The translations under genes and the position numbers were made by a program. From assembly GCF_010501065.1 (NCBI RefSeq), contig NZ_QVMM01000012.1:1-64000 (forward strand): DNA of 64,000 bases, given 5' to 3'. The DNA comes from Dysgonomonas sp. 216. GTDB taxonomy: Bacteria; Bacteroidota; Bacteroidia; Bacteroidales; Dysgonomonadaceae. Positions 55,016 through 63,576 of this stretch are shown piece by piece; position 1 is the stretch's first letter, and each line of letters starts with the position of its first letter. The notes under the pieces were generated by a model. The model had not been told where the DNA came from, did not search any database, and saw nothing but the letters and a program-made list of their open reading frames with translations.

Positions 55016-56422
55016 ATGAAACCTACCATAAAAGTAAGTATAGGAAGTTATGCTTTCAATCTGGAAGAATCAGCTTTCGATATAACAGATAATTATCTTA
55101 AAACACTAAAGCAACACTTTGCCCAAAATGCCGAAGGAAACGAGATTATATCGGATGTAGAAGTACGTATTGCCGAATTGTTCAGAATGCAAATGGCTAA
55201 CGAATATGCTACCATAACCGAAGACGATGCCAAAACGGTGATTCAAACAATTGGTAGCCCCGCCGATTTTGGCGACGAAAGCAATAGCAGTATTGCAAAG
55301 GAAGAGCCGAATACCATCAAGAAAAAATTGTTCCGCGATGCTGATAATGCAATTCTAGGAGGTGTATGTAGTGGCCTTGGACATTTTTTCAATATCGACC
55401 CTGTCCTTATCAGAATACTCTTTGTTACTGTTCTGTTTATTATCGGGGTTATGCCTTTTGGTGGTTCGGCATTTTTTGTAGTACTCATATATCTGGTTTT
55501 ATGGATAGCAATGCCTAAAGCCCGTAGCTTCGCTCAAAAACTGGAAATGACAGGAACAAAAACATCCTTATACGATATAGAAAACCGGAACATACAGAGT
55601 CCAAAACCACAAGGATCGAGATTGCTGAAAGTGTTAAAAATAATCTGTGGTGTTTTTATGGGCATAATTGGCGTTACAATAACCATATCGATTATCGCCA
55701 TTATAAGCCTGTTTCTTGGTGCTTTTTATTCAAAAGGGGGTGCCCCCGATCTTATTTCGTGCCTCGAGGCTATCGGAGTAGATTCGTGGAATCAGCGGAT
55801 AGCTTTAATAATGGTAATTTGCTTACCTCTGATAGGGCTACTTTATATTACTATAAAGCTGTTATTCACAAAACGGTTTGGCCGCGCCGATTGGGTTATA
55901 TCCCTTATCGCATTCATCATATGGATCGGAGCCGGATGTTACGTAGGAGGCTTTGCATTTTCTTTGGGGCAGGAATACAGACGAAACTATGAGGTTACAG
56001 AAAACATTCAGCCAAATACAATGTCTGACAAGTTATATATAAAACTTGATAATAGTTTAGCCGACGCCAGCCCTGTTTCGGGGCATAACCCTATTTATTA
56101 TCTGAAGGATAATACCGATAATTATTCATTTTTTATAATACCTAAAATAAGAGTGCAAAAAGACACTACACTAACTTCTTTTAAAATTGCTTTGGAAAAA
56201 AAGGCATACGATAAAACAAGGGGTGCAGCACGAAGAAGATCGGAAATCATAAATCTGGATTATACCCTTAACGACTCGCTGTTAGTAATATGCCCTAAAT
56301 TATATAACAAAAACAACTTGTGGGACAGAACTTCGTATCGCCTTGTAATATCCGTTCCTTCCGGAAAGGATGTAGATATAGACGATTATTTATGCCCAAA
56401 TAATTGGAACAACCCCGACTAA
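55016..56422 (+). CDS. Large PspC domain membrane protein
   Basis: A 468-residue membrane protein, paralogous to the first gene in its N-terminal 165 residues (VSIGSYAFNLEESAFDIT; FRDADNAILGGVCSGLGHFF; MPKARSFAQKLEMTG). After the PspC domain come three further hydrophobic stretches (about 205-235, 255-280 and 290-315) and a C-terminal ~150-residue extracytoplasmic beta-rich region (about 335-468, including YFIKLDNSL-like and IRVQKDTTLTSFKI segments). This is the long Bacteroidetes-type PspC protein. Third gene of the operon with PadR. A weak inverted repeat (AGACGG/CCGTCT, about 56563-56596) follows before the convergent AraC gene. Confidence 0.85.
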   Translation: MKPTIKVSIGSYAFNLEESAFDITDNYLKTLKQHFAQNAEGNEIISDVEVRIAELFRMQMANEYATITEDDAKTVIQTIGSPADFGDESNSSIAKEEPNTIKKKLFRDADNAILGGVCSGLGHFFNIDPVLIRILFVTVLFIIGVMPFGGSAFFVVLIYLVLWIAMPKARSFAQKLEMTGTKTSLYDIENRNIQSPKPQGSRLLKVLKIICGVFMGIIGVTITISIIAIISLFLGAFYSKGGAPDLISCLEAIGVDSWNQRIALIMVICLPLIGLLYITIKLLFTKRFGRADWVISLIAFIIWIGAGCYVGGFAFSLGQEYRRNYEVTENIQPNTMSDKLYIKLDNSLADASPVSGHNPIYYLKDNTDNYSFFIIPKIRVQKDTTLTSFKIALEKKAYDKTRGAARRRSEIINLDYTLNDSLLVICPKLYNKNNLWDRTSYRLVISVPSGKDVDIDDYLCPNNWNNPD

Positions 56423-56613
56423 TTGTAACAATATCTAACTATACACGTCTTATGTTTATATAGAGACTGAAATAAATGCTTTAATAATTTAGAAACGACA
56501 CACACAACTCTAGCATTTCAAATAAACTCAATTTTTTTAAATTAGATTTAGAATTCTTATCCAAGACGGGGGTAGTTGCGAAACTGGTTCCGTCTATTTC
56601 TATGTCCCTGTTA

Positions 56614-57507
56614 CTACAAATTCTTTCCTTGGGTAAACTCTCTGTATTTTATCGGGGTAGTACCCGTTCTTCGTTTAAAGGTTGTGCAAAAATAATCGGA
56701 ATTGTCGAATCCTATTTCAAATGCTATTTCCTGACTGGTAAGCATGGTGTTTGTCAGAAGTTCTTTGCTTTTCTGAATTTTCAGCTCCTGAATGTACTGA
56801 GCGGGCGAGAACCCCGTATATTGCTTAAATATTCGTCTGAACCACGAATAACTCATATTCACGCGGTTAGCAACCTCTTCGGGCGAGATGTTGTTTTTAA
56901 AGTTTTCGAGCATAATAACTTTGGCCTTATTTATTTGATTGATAACTTTCATCTCGTTAAAAACCGAACGTTTGTCCTGCACATATGCATAACCCAGCAG
57001 ATGATTAACAATGCCTGCCAGCATTTGCTGAAAGCCCGACTCCTGCGCTTGCGCCGTATCGATAGCCTGTTTGTAAAGCTGCACTATTTCTTCGCTGATG
57101 CCAACATTAAAAACGGGTTTTTGTCTACTGAAAAAACCATTCAATATACGATTGTCGATATTAATTCCGTTAAAGCCGATCCAATACTCGGCCCACCCCG
57201 TTTGGTTATCTGGTTTATAATTATGCCATTCGCCCGGAAATAACAGAAACATATTACCTTCTTTCACTGTTATGCTCTTCTGGCTTTCCGACACAAAAGA
57301 TCCTTTCCCCTGAGTTATATAAAGCAGCTGATATTCCTCTAGTATCCGTCCTTTTTCGGTTGAGAATAAATAGCGTGTCGGATGGTTTTGCGGAGGATAC
57401 GATGACCCCGAACTGATATGCTGATAACCCACTGTATTCACAGTCAATCCCCACAAGGCATCTTGCTCGTTTGCTATCAAATATTTTATATGAATCGATT
57501 CTTTCAT
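56614..57507 (-). CDS. AraC family transcriptional regulator with cupin domain
   Basis: A 297-residue regulator. The N-terminal ~145 residues form an AraC-type cupin sensor (YLFSTEKGRILEEYQLLYIT, then VKEGNMFLLFPGEWHNYKPD and WAEYWIGFNG), which usually binds a sugar or related small molecule. The C-terminal ~100 residues form the double helix-turn-helix (ISPEEVANRVNMSYSWFRRI; then IAFEIGFDNSDYFCTTFKRR). No polysaccharide operon lies directly beside it, so the target is unclear. It is preceded by element copy G, whose dyad ends 49 bp before the start codon. Confidence 0.92.
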   Translation of the reverse strand: MKESIHIKYLIANEQDALWGLTVNTVGYQHISSGSSYPPQNHPTRYLFSTEKGRILEEYQLLYITQGKGSFVSESQKSITVKEGNMFLLFPGEWHNYKPDNQTGWAEYWIGFNGINIDNRILNGFFSRQKPVFNVGISEEIVQLYKQAIDTAQAQESGFQQMLAGIVNHLLGYAYVQDKRSVFNEMKVINQINKAKVIMLENFKNNISPEEVANRVNMSYSWFRRIFKQYTGFSPAQYIQELKIQKSKELLTNTMLTSQEIAFEIGFDNSDYFCTTFKRRTGTTPIKYREFTQGKNL

Positions 57508-57556
57508 TTTTTCAAGAGACTCTTATTGTTTTTACCGGCTTTCAGGCAAACTATAC

Positions 57557-57634
57557 AATCCTATCTGAATAGAATTAATAGCCCGACAAAACATCTTTAG
57601 TACAGTATATTTACAAAACCTGACAATTCTGACA
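57557..57634 (-). repeat. Bipartite intergenic element, copy G
   Basis: Minus strand: TGTCAGA (57628-57634) and TGTCAGG (57619-57625), TTTT, 42-bp spacer, then the dyad AATTCTAT-TCAG-ATAGGATT (57557-57576; one mismatch). It points to the araC gene. The preceding TGCAAAAATTA is shared with copy F. The other part of this 333-bp gap holds only the terminator of the upstream gene. Confidence 0.7.
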
Positions 57635-57787
57635 TATTTTGCACTAATTTTTGCACACTCGTAACTTGTCTGTTTGTATCTCGTAAACTATACTACATTA
57701 TAGATAAATATTTAGTACAATAAATAAGATATGGGCAAAAATAATGAATTGAATACAATAACATTACAATTCAACATTTTTTTACCA

Positions 57788-57822
57788 AATAAAAATACCC
57801 GCCTAAAACAGGCGGGTATTTC
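57788..57822 (-). terminator. Terminator of the XRE-ligase-lipoprotein operon
   Basis: AATACCCGCCT (57794-57804) pairs with AGGCGGGTATT (57810-57820); on the minus strand the stem is followed by TTTATTT. Confidence 0.85.
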
Positions 57823-57840
57823 CTTAAACTTTAACTTAAT

Positions 57841-59040
57841 TTATTTTTTCGAAAAAAGTTTCTTCTTTACTTTCAACAACTGGGGATTAGGCATTTCTTT
57901 AGTTCTGTAGGTGCTTGTTTTTAAATCAACACCTTCATTTATATTAAATGTGCCTATCACAACATACTCTTCGGCAGTATCTTCTGCTTCTTCATCGTAG
58001 TAATTTCCATACAAATTGCTGGCATACTGCCCAACCTGCTTGTCCGAAATTTTCACATTTTGTCCTTTGTTATTTGCTGTAACAGAGTACTTAGCGCCAT
58101 TTGCGTTTAGGAGACATTTTGAATATAAGTTAACCGCAACCTTATATGTTCCTTTTATGGCTTTAGGGAAAAATATATTTTCATTGTTCACTTCGTCAAT
58201 ATCGCATCCTGCATTAGAATCTATATCTAAGAAACCATACACTGTATATTTATATTTTTCTGCAAATTCAGGAAGCTCTTTACCCAACACATCATCGTCG
58301 TCAATTTCGGCTTCATCCAAATAAGTATACAACAAGTCCCAATCGCTCTGATTGTTATAATCTAAATCTTTAGGATTGTTGTCAGTGTATTTTTTAACAA
58401 GATATATTAAAAAGTTAAAGTAAAATTCAGCTTCATTTATATTTTCATCTAAATAATATCGGTCTCCATAGTATATATGTCTTCCATCTGGAGTAAATAC
58501 ATGTAAATCTACATCATCAAACTGATCCCACGAAAGAGACACTTGCAACTGCCCGGTTCCTACTTCAACAACGTTGATGACTTCGGAATTTGTGGCGCTG
58601 CTCACAACTCCGTCTACAGTCTCAACGCTTAAGTTAAGGACAAAATCTTCGACTTTTATGTTTTGTATAACGTTAATAACTACTTCATACTCATACCCCG
58701 AAGTCGAAGAATTTTTAGGAGTTGCATCGGCAGTCAATTCGTATTTATAATACCCTTTCACTCCCTTAACTCCTATATTCGCGTTTTTAAGAGGTTCATC
58801 AGAAACTAAAGTGACAATAGCCGAACCTCCGTTTATAACATTTCGGTTTACACTTAACGAAGTAAGTATATCTTCCGATCCGGAAGGTAAAGCTGCATCG
58901 ACAAACGAAGCGTCTTCAATTGTGAAATAGCTGCCTTCAATCGCATTCTTCGATTCGCCGTCATCGTCGTTACATGCAATAAATCCTGATACAACAGTAA
59001 TTGTTAGTACCATGCAAAAAAAGAATTTAATTTTTTTCAT
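57841..59040 (-). CDS. Lipoprotein with DUF2135/YfaP-like domain
   Basis: A 399-residue lipoprotein (lipobox FIAC, about residue 23) with an acidic linker. Residues about 30-165 look like two beta-sandwich domains. From about 168, LQVSLSWDQFDDVDLHVFTP and DGRHIYYGD match the start of the DUF2135 (YfaP) fold, and the matching end appears at SNAGCDIDEVNNENIFFPK and IKGTYKVAVNLYS. Between them an insertion of ~70 acidic, charged residues (YLVKKYTDNNPKDLDYNNQS onward) splits the domain. Function unknown; these proteins are exported. It starts 27 bp after the ligase stop and closes that operon. Confidence 0.72.
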   Translation of the reverse strand: MKKIKFFFCMVLTITVVSGFIACNDDDGESKNAIEGSYFTIEDASFVDAALPSGSEDILTSLSVNRNVINGGSAIVTLVSDEPLKNANIGVKGVKGYYKYELTADATPKNSSTSGYEYEVVINVIQNIKVEDFVLNLSVETVDGVVSSATNSEVINVVEVGTGQLQVSLSWDQFDDVDLHVFTPDGRHIYYGDRYYLDENINEAEFYFNFLIYLVKKYTDNNPKDLDYNNQSDWDLLYTYLDEAEIDDDDVLGKELPEFAEKYKYTVYGFLDIDSNAGCDIDEVNNENIFFPKAIKGTYKVAVNLYSKCLLNANGAKYSVTANNKGQNVKISDKQVGQYASNLYGNYYDEEAEDTAEEYVVIGTFNINEGVDLKTSTYRTKEMPNPQLLKVKKKLFSKK

Positions 59041-59067
59041 AATGTTTCAATTAAGTTAATATAATGC

Positions 59068-60720
59068 TTACAGAACCTCGATTCCCTGTTCGTTAAGCAA
59101 TGTAAGTCCTATGTCTTTCAGTTTAAACTTTTGTATTTTTCCACTACCGGTCAAAGGATAAGAGTCTACGAAGAATATATATTTAGGTATCTTATGCCGT
59201 GCTATTTGCCCCCTGCAAAAATCTTTCACATCTTCGGGCTGAATATCAATGCCTTCTTGCAATATAATAAAAGCACCAACTTCTTCGCCATATTTATTTG
59301 AAGGTATTCCTACTACCTGCACATCTTTTACCCCGTTAAGATGATAAAGATATTCTTCAATCTCGCGTGGATAAATATTTTCACCACCCCTAATAATCAT
59401 GTCTTTTATTCGCCCCGTAATCCGGTAATACCCGTTTTCATCTTTTATACCTAAATCGCCGGAGTGCAACCACCCGTCTTTATCTATCACTTCTTTGGTT
59501 GCCTGCGGGTTTTTATAATACCCTTTCATAACCAGATATCCCCGACAACATATTTCTCCTTGTTCGCCAACCGCACATTCTTCACCTGTATCCGGATTAA
59601 CAATCCGCACCTCGGTAAACGGATATTCTTTCCCTACTGTAGTACAGCGATTCTCGAACGAATCGTCTATTGTAGAATGAGTCATACCCGGCGACGACTC
59701 GGTTAACCCGTAAACACTGGTTATGTGTGTTATATGCAATTTTTCGGTTACCTGCCTCATTAGTTCAATGGGGCATAAAGCACCTGCCATTATGCCTGTT
59801 CGTAAAGAACTGACATCGAACATCTCGAACATCGGATGATTAAGTTCGGCAATAAACATTGTAGGAACTCCATACAATGCCGTACAACGCTCTTTGTGCA
59901 CCGAAGCCAGAACAACCAAGGGGTCGAAACGTTCGACCATAACCTGAGTTGAGCCATGCGTCAAACAGTTCATTGTTGCTAACGTTATGCCAAAACAGTG
60001 AAACAATGGAACGCATATGCAAAGCTTATCTTCGGACGTAAAGTTCATGGCCTCGCCTGTAAAATAGCCATTATTTGCTATATTGTAATGCGTTAACATT
60101 ACGCCTTTCGGAAAACCTGTTGTACCCGAAGTATATTGCATATTTACAACGTCGTGGCAGCTTACACGTTTTTTTGTTTCCAATAAAATATTATCTGCAA
60201 TATTTTGCCCCAACAATAGTATCTCGGCTGTATTATACATTCCCCTAAATTTTTCCTGTCCGATAAAGACTACATTTCTGAGATTTGGAAAACGTTTGCT
60301 TTTAAAATAACCCCGTTGCGAAGTTTTCAGTTCGGGAGCAATTTCGTAAACCATGTCAATATAGCTTCCATCAAACACACCTTCGGTAATGCATAAAATG
60401 TCGATATCGGCATCTTCAACAATGTATTCAAGCTCGTGCTGCTTGTAATTTGTATTTATAGTAACCAACACAGCACCTATTTTGGCACCTGCATACAGAA
60501 AAGTCAACCAATCGGGAACATTTGTAGCCCATATTCCAACATGGCTGCCTTGTTTAACACCGATAGCCAACAAGCCTTTCGCCATGTTGTCGACACGCTC
60601 GTTAAACTGCTTCCATGTAAAGCGTAAATCTCTGTCCGAATAAACGATATATTCTTTATCGGGAGTTTTTTCAGCCCAATGTTCGAGCCATTGCCCAAGA
60701 GTTCGTTCCGATAATTGCAT
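59068..60720 (-). CDS. AMP-binding acyl-CoA ligase
   Basis: A 550-residue adenylate-forming enzyme of the fatty/carboxylic acid-CoA ligase type, which activates an acid with ATP and transfers it to CoA. Motifs: the P-loop-like [18 protein letters not shown] (about 193-210), [28 protein letters not shown] (about 327-340), [19 protein letters not shown] (about 415-433), and the C-terminal lysine loop [14 protein letters not shown] (about 517-531). The full two-domain length is present. The substrate cannot be read from sequence. It follows an XRE-cupin regulator gene by 42 bp, a pairing common in Bacteroidales. Confidence 0.92.
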   Translation of the reverse strand: MQLSERTLGQWLEHWAEKTPDKEYIVYSDRDLRFTWKQFNERVDNMAKGLLAIGVKQGSHVGIWATNVPDWLTFLYAGAKIGAVLVTINTNYKQHELEYIVEDADIDILCITEGVFDGSYIDMVYEIAPELKTSQRGYFKSKRFPNLRNVVFIGQEKFRGMYNTAEILLLGQNIADNILLETKKRVSCHDVVNMQYTSGTTGFPKGVMLTHYNIANNGYFTGEAMNFTSEDKLCICVPLFHCFGITLATMNCLTHGSTQVMVERFDPLVVLASVHKERCTALYGVPTMFIAELNHPMFEMFDVSSLRTGIMAGALCPIELMRQVTEKLHITHITSVYGLTESSPGMTHSTIDDSFENRCTTVGKEYPFTEVRIVNPDTGEECAVGEQGEICCRGYLVMKGYYKNPQATKEVIDKDGWLHSGDLGIKDENGYYRITGRIKDMIIRGGENIYPREIEEYLYHLNGVKDVQVVGIPSNKYGEEVGAFIILQEGIDIQPEDVKDFCRGQIARHKIPKYIFFVDSYPLTGSGKIQKFKLKDIGLTLLNEQGIEVL

Positions 60721-60762
60721 TTTGTTAGATGTTCAGGTTTTTATTTTCCAGATAATTTTTAT

Positions 60763-61344
60763 TTAAAGAGGCGTATACACAACTGCTAATATTTTTGCGC
60801 ACTGCTCTCCGGCGGCATGAACATGGTGTTCTACTATCGAGTCGTAATATATGCTATCGCCTTCTTCAAGCAGATAAGTCTCTGCTCCGTATTTTATTTC
60901 TACTACACCTTCAAGGCAATAGATAAATTCTTCCCCTTCGTGTGTTGACAATACAAAGTCGACGCCTTCTTCAATCGAATCTATTTGTATAATAAACGGC
61001 TCCATATGTCTGCCTGCTTTTGCGCTCGACAATCCATAATAGTCCATATGCTGATGAGACGTTTTATCTTTTGTCGAAAAACTGACAGATTTCGAGTCAT
61101 GTTGTTGTTTTCGGGTAACAGTTGGTCCAAGATTGTCATTATCGTCCAAGAATGTGCCCAGCCTTACACCCAATACTCTGGCTATTTTTATCAACGGAGC
61201 TAGCGACGGTAAATCTTCGGCTTGTTCTATCTTTATTATTTGTTTTTCATCTAAACCCGAACGTTCAGCCATTTCGGTTATCGTAATCGATTTCGAGTCT
61301 CGCAATTGTTTTATACGGTCGCCTATTTTTTTGTTTGCTTTCAT
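60763..61344 (-). CDS. XRE family regulator with cupin domain
   Basis: A 193-residue regulator with an N-terminal Cro/C1-type helix-turn-helix (about 7-62, IKQLRDSKSITITEMAERSG, then VLGVRLGTFLDD) and a C-terminal cupin_2 domain (about 115-190, VLSTHEGEEFIYCLEGVVEI; EEGDSIYYDSIVEHHVHAAG), with metal-binding-like histidines. Probably it senses a small molecule linked to the acyl-CoA ligase that follows, with which it is presumably co-transcribed. A TATTTTTG -7 box on the minus strand lies at 61392-61399. Confidence 0.9.
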   Translation of the reverse strand: MKANKKIGDRIKQLRDSKSITITEMAERSGLDEKQIIKIEQAEDLPSLAPLIKIARVLGVRLGTFLDDNDNLGPTVTRKQQHDSKSVSFSTKDKTSHQHMDYYGLSSAKAGRHMEPFIIQIDSIEEGVDFVLSTHEGEEFIYCLEGVVEIKYGAETYLLEEGDSIYYDSIVEHHVHAAGEQCAKILAVVYTPL

Positions 61345-61678
61345 GTATTATATTCTAAGTTGATCTGCTCGTTTTTTTCTCGCATAGAACACAAAAATAT
61401 GATATTTTTTTTATTTTGTACCATCTGGGTATTAAAACAATACGAACTACATCATTATATTTACTTTCTTTACATTTTAAAATAAAATTCATGAGATATT
61501 TAACTGCGGTTTCATCAATTGTTGCACGCAATACCTATACACAACAATTTATACAAGATGGTGTGCCCCGTTATTCGTCATTTGTGATATCCTGTTCTGT
61601 TTGTAACACATCGTGGAGAATGGGGCTTGGGTAATATAACAATGCAAATATCAATGGTATAGTAAAGCTGCAAAAAAA
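61345..61678. other. Divergent intergenic region
   Basis: 334 bp between the divergent XRE gene and the BASS gene. It holds the XRE -7 box (61392-61399, minus). A 72-codon frame (61416-61634, +) has an internal ATG at 61491 (MRYLTAVSSIVARN) but shows no recognisable domain, so I do not call it a gene. No bipartite element is present. Confidence 0.4.
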
Positions 61679-62572
61679 ATGCTTAATACAATAAAATCAT
61701 ACATGATGCCCATTGCTATGTTGATAGGCATTATTTTTTACAAACAGCTAAGTTTGTTGGGAGATATTACTCCCTATTTGCTTATAATAATGCTTTTTAT
61801 CAGCTATTGTAAGCTTTCGCTGAAGGATATGAGAATAACAAAACTTCACTTTCTGCTTGTGCTTATTCAGCTGGGTGGTAGCCTAGTTGTATATTGGTTG
61901 TTAGCCCCTATACATCCGGTTTTGGCACAAGGCGCAATGATCTGCGTATTGGCACCTACCGCCACTGCGGCAATTGTTATTACCGGCATGTTGGGCGGAA
62001 ACATGGTTAGTTTGGCAGCTTTCAGCTTATTAAGTAATTTGTCTGTTGCAATAGTTTCGCCTGTTATTTTTGCTTATCTGGGGCATGCATCCGAACTTTC
62101 TTTTTGGCAATCGGCTATCAATATTTGCGAAAAAGTATTCCTTATACTTTTAGCTCCTTTTATTGCATCATTGATTTTGAAGAAAATTTCTCCATTTGCT
62201 TATTGCGTTATCCGGCGGAAACAATCGGTATCGTTCTATTTGTGGAGCATAGCCCTTACTATTGTTACAGCCAAAACCGTATCATTTATTCTGAATCAGG
62301 ACGAAAATAATTATTTTATAGAAATAGCGATAGCATTAATAGCGCTGATAATATGCATATTACAGTTTTTTGTAGGTCGCCGCTTAGGCAAGCGTTTTAA
62401 TGACACAGTAGCCGGAGGGCAAGGATTGGGTCAAAAAAATACAATATTAGCTATCTGGATGGCACAAACATTTTTAAACCCGATATCGTCAATTGCTCCC
62501 GGGTCTTACGTTCTTTGGCAAAATCTGATAAACTCGTATCAAATATGGAAGAAGAGGAGGGATATTAACTAA
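61679..62572 (+). CDS. Bile acid:sodium symporter (BASS) family transporter
   Basis: A 297-residue inner-membrane protein with nine or ten hydrophobic helices and the BASS family character. It has QGAMICVLAPTATAAIVITG (about 81-100), VSLAAFSLLSNLSVAIVSPV, and late GQGLGQKNTILAIWMAQTFL with NPISSIAPGSYVLWQN (about 248-285). BASS proteins couple sodium to the uptake of bile acids, keto acids or other organic anions. The substrate is not predictable here. It is monocistronic, in the same direction as the following secreted protein gene, from which a -7 box separates it. Confidence 0.82.
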   Translation: MLNTIKSYMMPIAMLIGIIFYKQLSLLGDITPYLLIIMLFISYCKLSLKDMRITKLHFLLVLIQLGGSLVVYWLLAPIHPVLAQGAMICVLAPTATAAIVITGMLGGNMVSLAAFSLLSNLSVAIVSPVIFAYLGHASELSFWQSAINICEKVFLILLAPFIASLILKKISPFAYCVIRRKQSVSFYLWSIALTIVTAKTVSFILNQDENNYFIEIAIALIALIICILQFFVGRRLGKRFNDTVAGGQGLGQKNTILAIWMAQTFLNPISSIAPGSYVLWQNLINSYQIWKKRRDIN

Positions 62573-62670
62573 CTGCATTTTTAACCTTTTTTCTTAGGAT
62601 AATACGACTCAAAATGTATACTTTTACGCATAAGTATCTCGTTTAAAACGCGAAACTTAAAAATTTATAT

Positions 62671-62678
62671 TATCTTTG
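62671..62678 (+). promoter_or_regulatory. -7 box TATCTTTG of the secreted protein gene
   Basis: TATCTTTG stands 42 bp before the next start codon. No good -33 partner is visible at the usual spacing. Confidence 0.45.
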
Positions 62679-62719
62679 CGCATTCAAAAAAAGAGCAATA
62701 TTATTCACAAATAATACAA

Positions 62720-63502
62720 ATGGACAAAACTATCAGAACTTTAATTACACTTTTTATTGTTTGCTTTCCTTTTTCTATTAACGGACAAAGTTCAATATCG
62801 GAAAAAGACAAGAAAGAGTTGGAAGAAAGATTCAGTAGCCTTAAGACTTTCTATATAGATGACGACGGAGCTGTAGTATTTTATACAGATCAGGATCAAC
62901 CTAAAGAGAACGATCCTGAACAAACAAAAAAAGAGGAAAAAGCTGCTACCCCCAGACTAAAAGTGAAGGTTACACAAGACGAAAACGGAGAATATATAGT
63001 AACCAGTAATGAGGGCGAAATTGAACATACAGCGAAGTCTATCCCGATAAAAAGAGAAGTTGCATCTGAAGAATCAACACAATCGGAAGCTGACACTGCT
63101 ACACAAAATGAGACATCAGGAAACAATAAATCAGAAAAGACATCATCGGGGTTAACTTATAAAACTCTTGAAGAAGCTCGTTTAGCTGTTGAGGCTAAAA
63201 TGGAAGAGTTGAAAAAACAATACTCGCAACGCAGTCCCAAGACCAATTCTTTTGGAAACCGGATTTCTAACGGAGTAGATGGTTCTTTACGGAACAACAG
63301 CATTACAATAAAGCAAAGCAGGAATAAACAGAGCGATACTGATTTGATGGCGGAATACGGAAACGAACCAACTTATTATATCAACGGAAATGTGTCCGAT
63401 GCAGAGGTTGTGAGAAAGCTAAAGCAAAAAGATATTATTAAAAAGGAACTGAAAAGAAGCTCAAAAAATCCGAATGGCGAAATATGGATTGAAGTAAGAT
63501 GA
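62720..63502 (+). CDS. Hypothetical secreted protein
   Basis: A 260-residue protein with a signal peptide (about 1-23, FPFSINGQ). The mature part is very polar. A short ordered segment (about 35-60, LKTFYIDDDGAVVFYTDQDQ) is followed by a low-complexity Glu/Thr/Ser/Asn-rich stretch (about 60-150), a basic helix (LEEARLAVEAKMEELKKQYS), and a compact C-terminal domain with PTYYINGNVSDAEVVRKLKQ (about 213-232) and NPNGEIWIEVR. I recognise no family. It may be a periplasmic or surface protein with an unfolded linker. It ends at a terminator shared with the partial isomerase gene. Confidence 0.65.
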   Translation: MDKTIRTLITLFIVCFPFSINGQSSISEKDKKELEERFSSLKTFYIDDDGAVVFYTDQDQPKENDPEQTKKEEKAATPRLKVKVTQDENGEYIVTSNEGEIEHTAKSIPIKREVASEESTQSEADTATQNETSGNNKSEKTSSGLTYKTLEEARLAVEAKMEELKKQYSQRSPKTNSFGNRISNGVDGSLRNNSITIKQSRNKQSDTDLMAEYGNEPTYYINGNVSDAEVVRKLKQKDIIKKELKRSSKNPNGEIWIEVR

Positions 63503-63517
63503 AATTTTAACCTATAT

Positions 63518-63560
63518 AATACAAAAAGCCTGCTCGTAAAAAAGCAGGCTTTTTTGTATT
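63518..63560. terminator. Bidirectional terminator
   Basis: AATACAAAAAGCCTGCT (63518-63534) pairs with AGCAGGCTTTTTTGTATT (63543-63560) with one T bulged, serving both convergent genes. Confidence 0.92.
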
Positions 63561-63576
63561 ATCGATGATTTTTTGA

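Noticed and set aside
10990..57840. CRISPR array or MITE explanation for the repeated TGTCAGG motifs
   Set aside because: Copies are kilobases apart with no regular spacers or cas genes, and the element's two ends are not inverted repeats of each other, so neither a CRISPR array nor a classical MITE fits.
61491..61634. Possible 47-residue peptide MRYLTAVSSIVARN...
   Set aside because: Short, unrecognised and without promoter or conserved signal, so it is not called as a gene.
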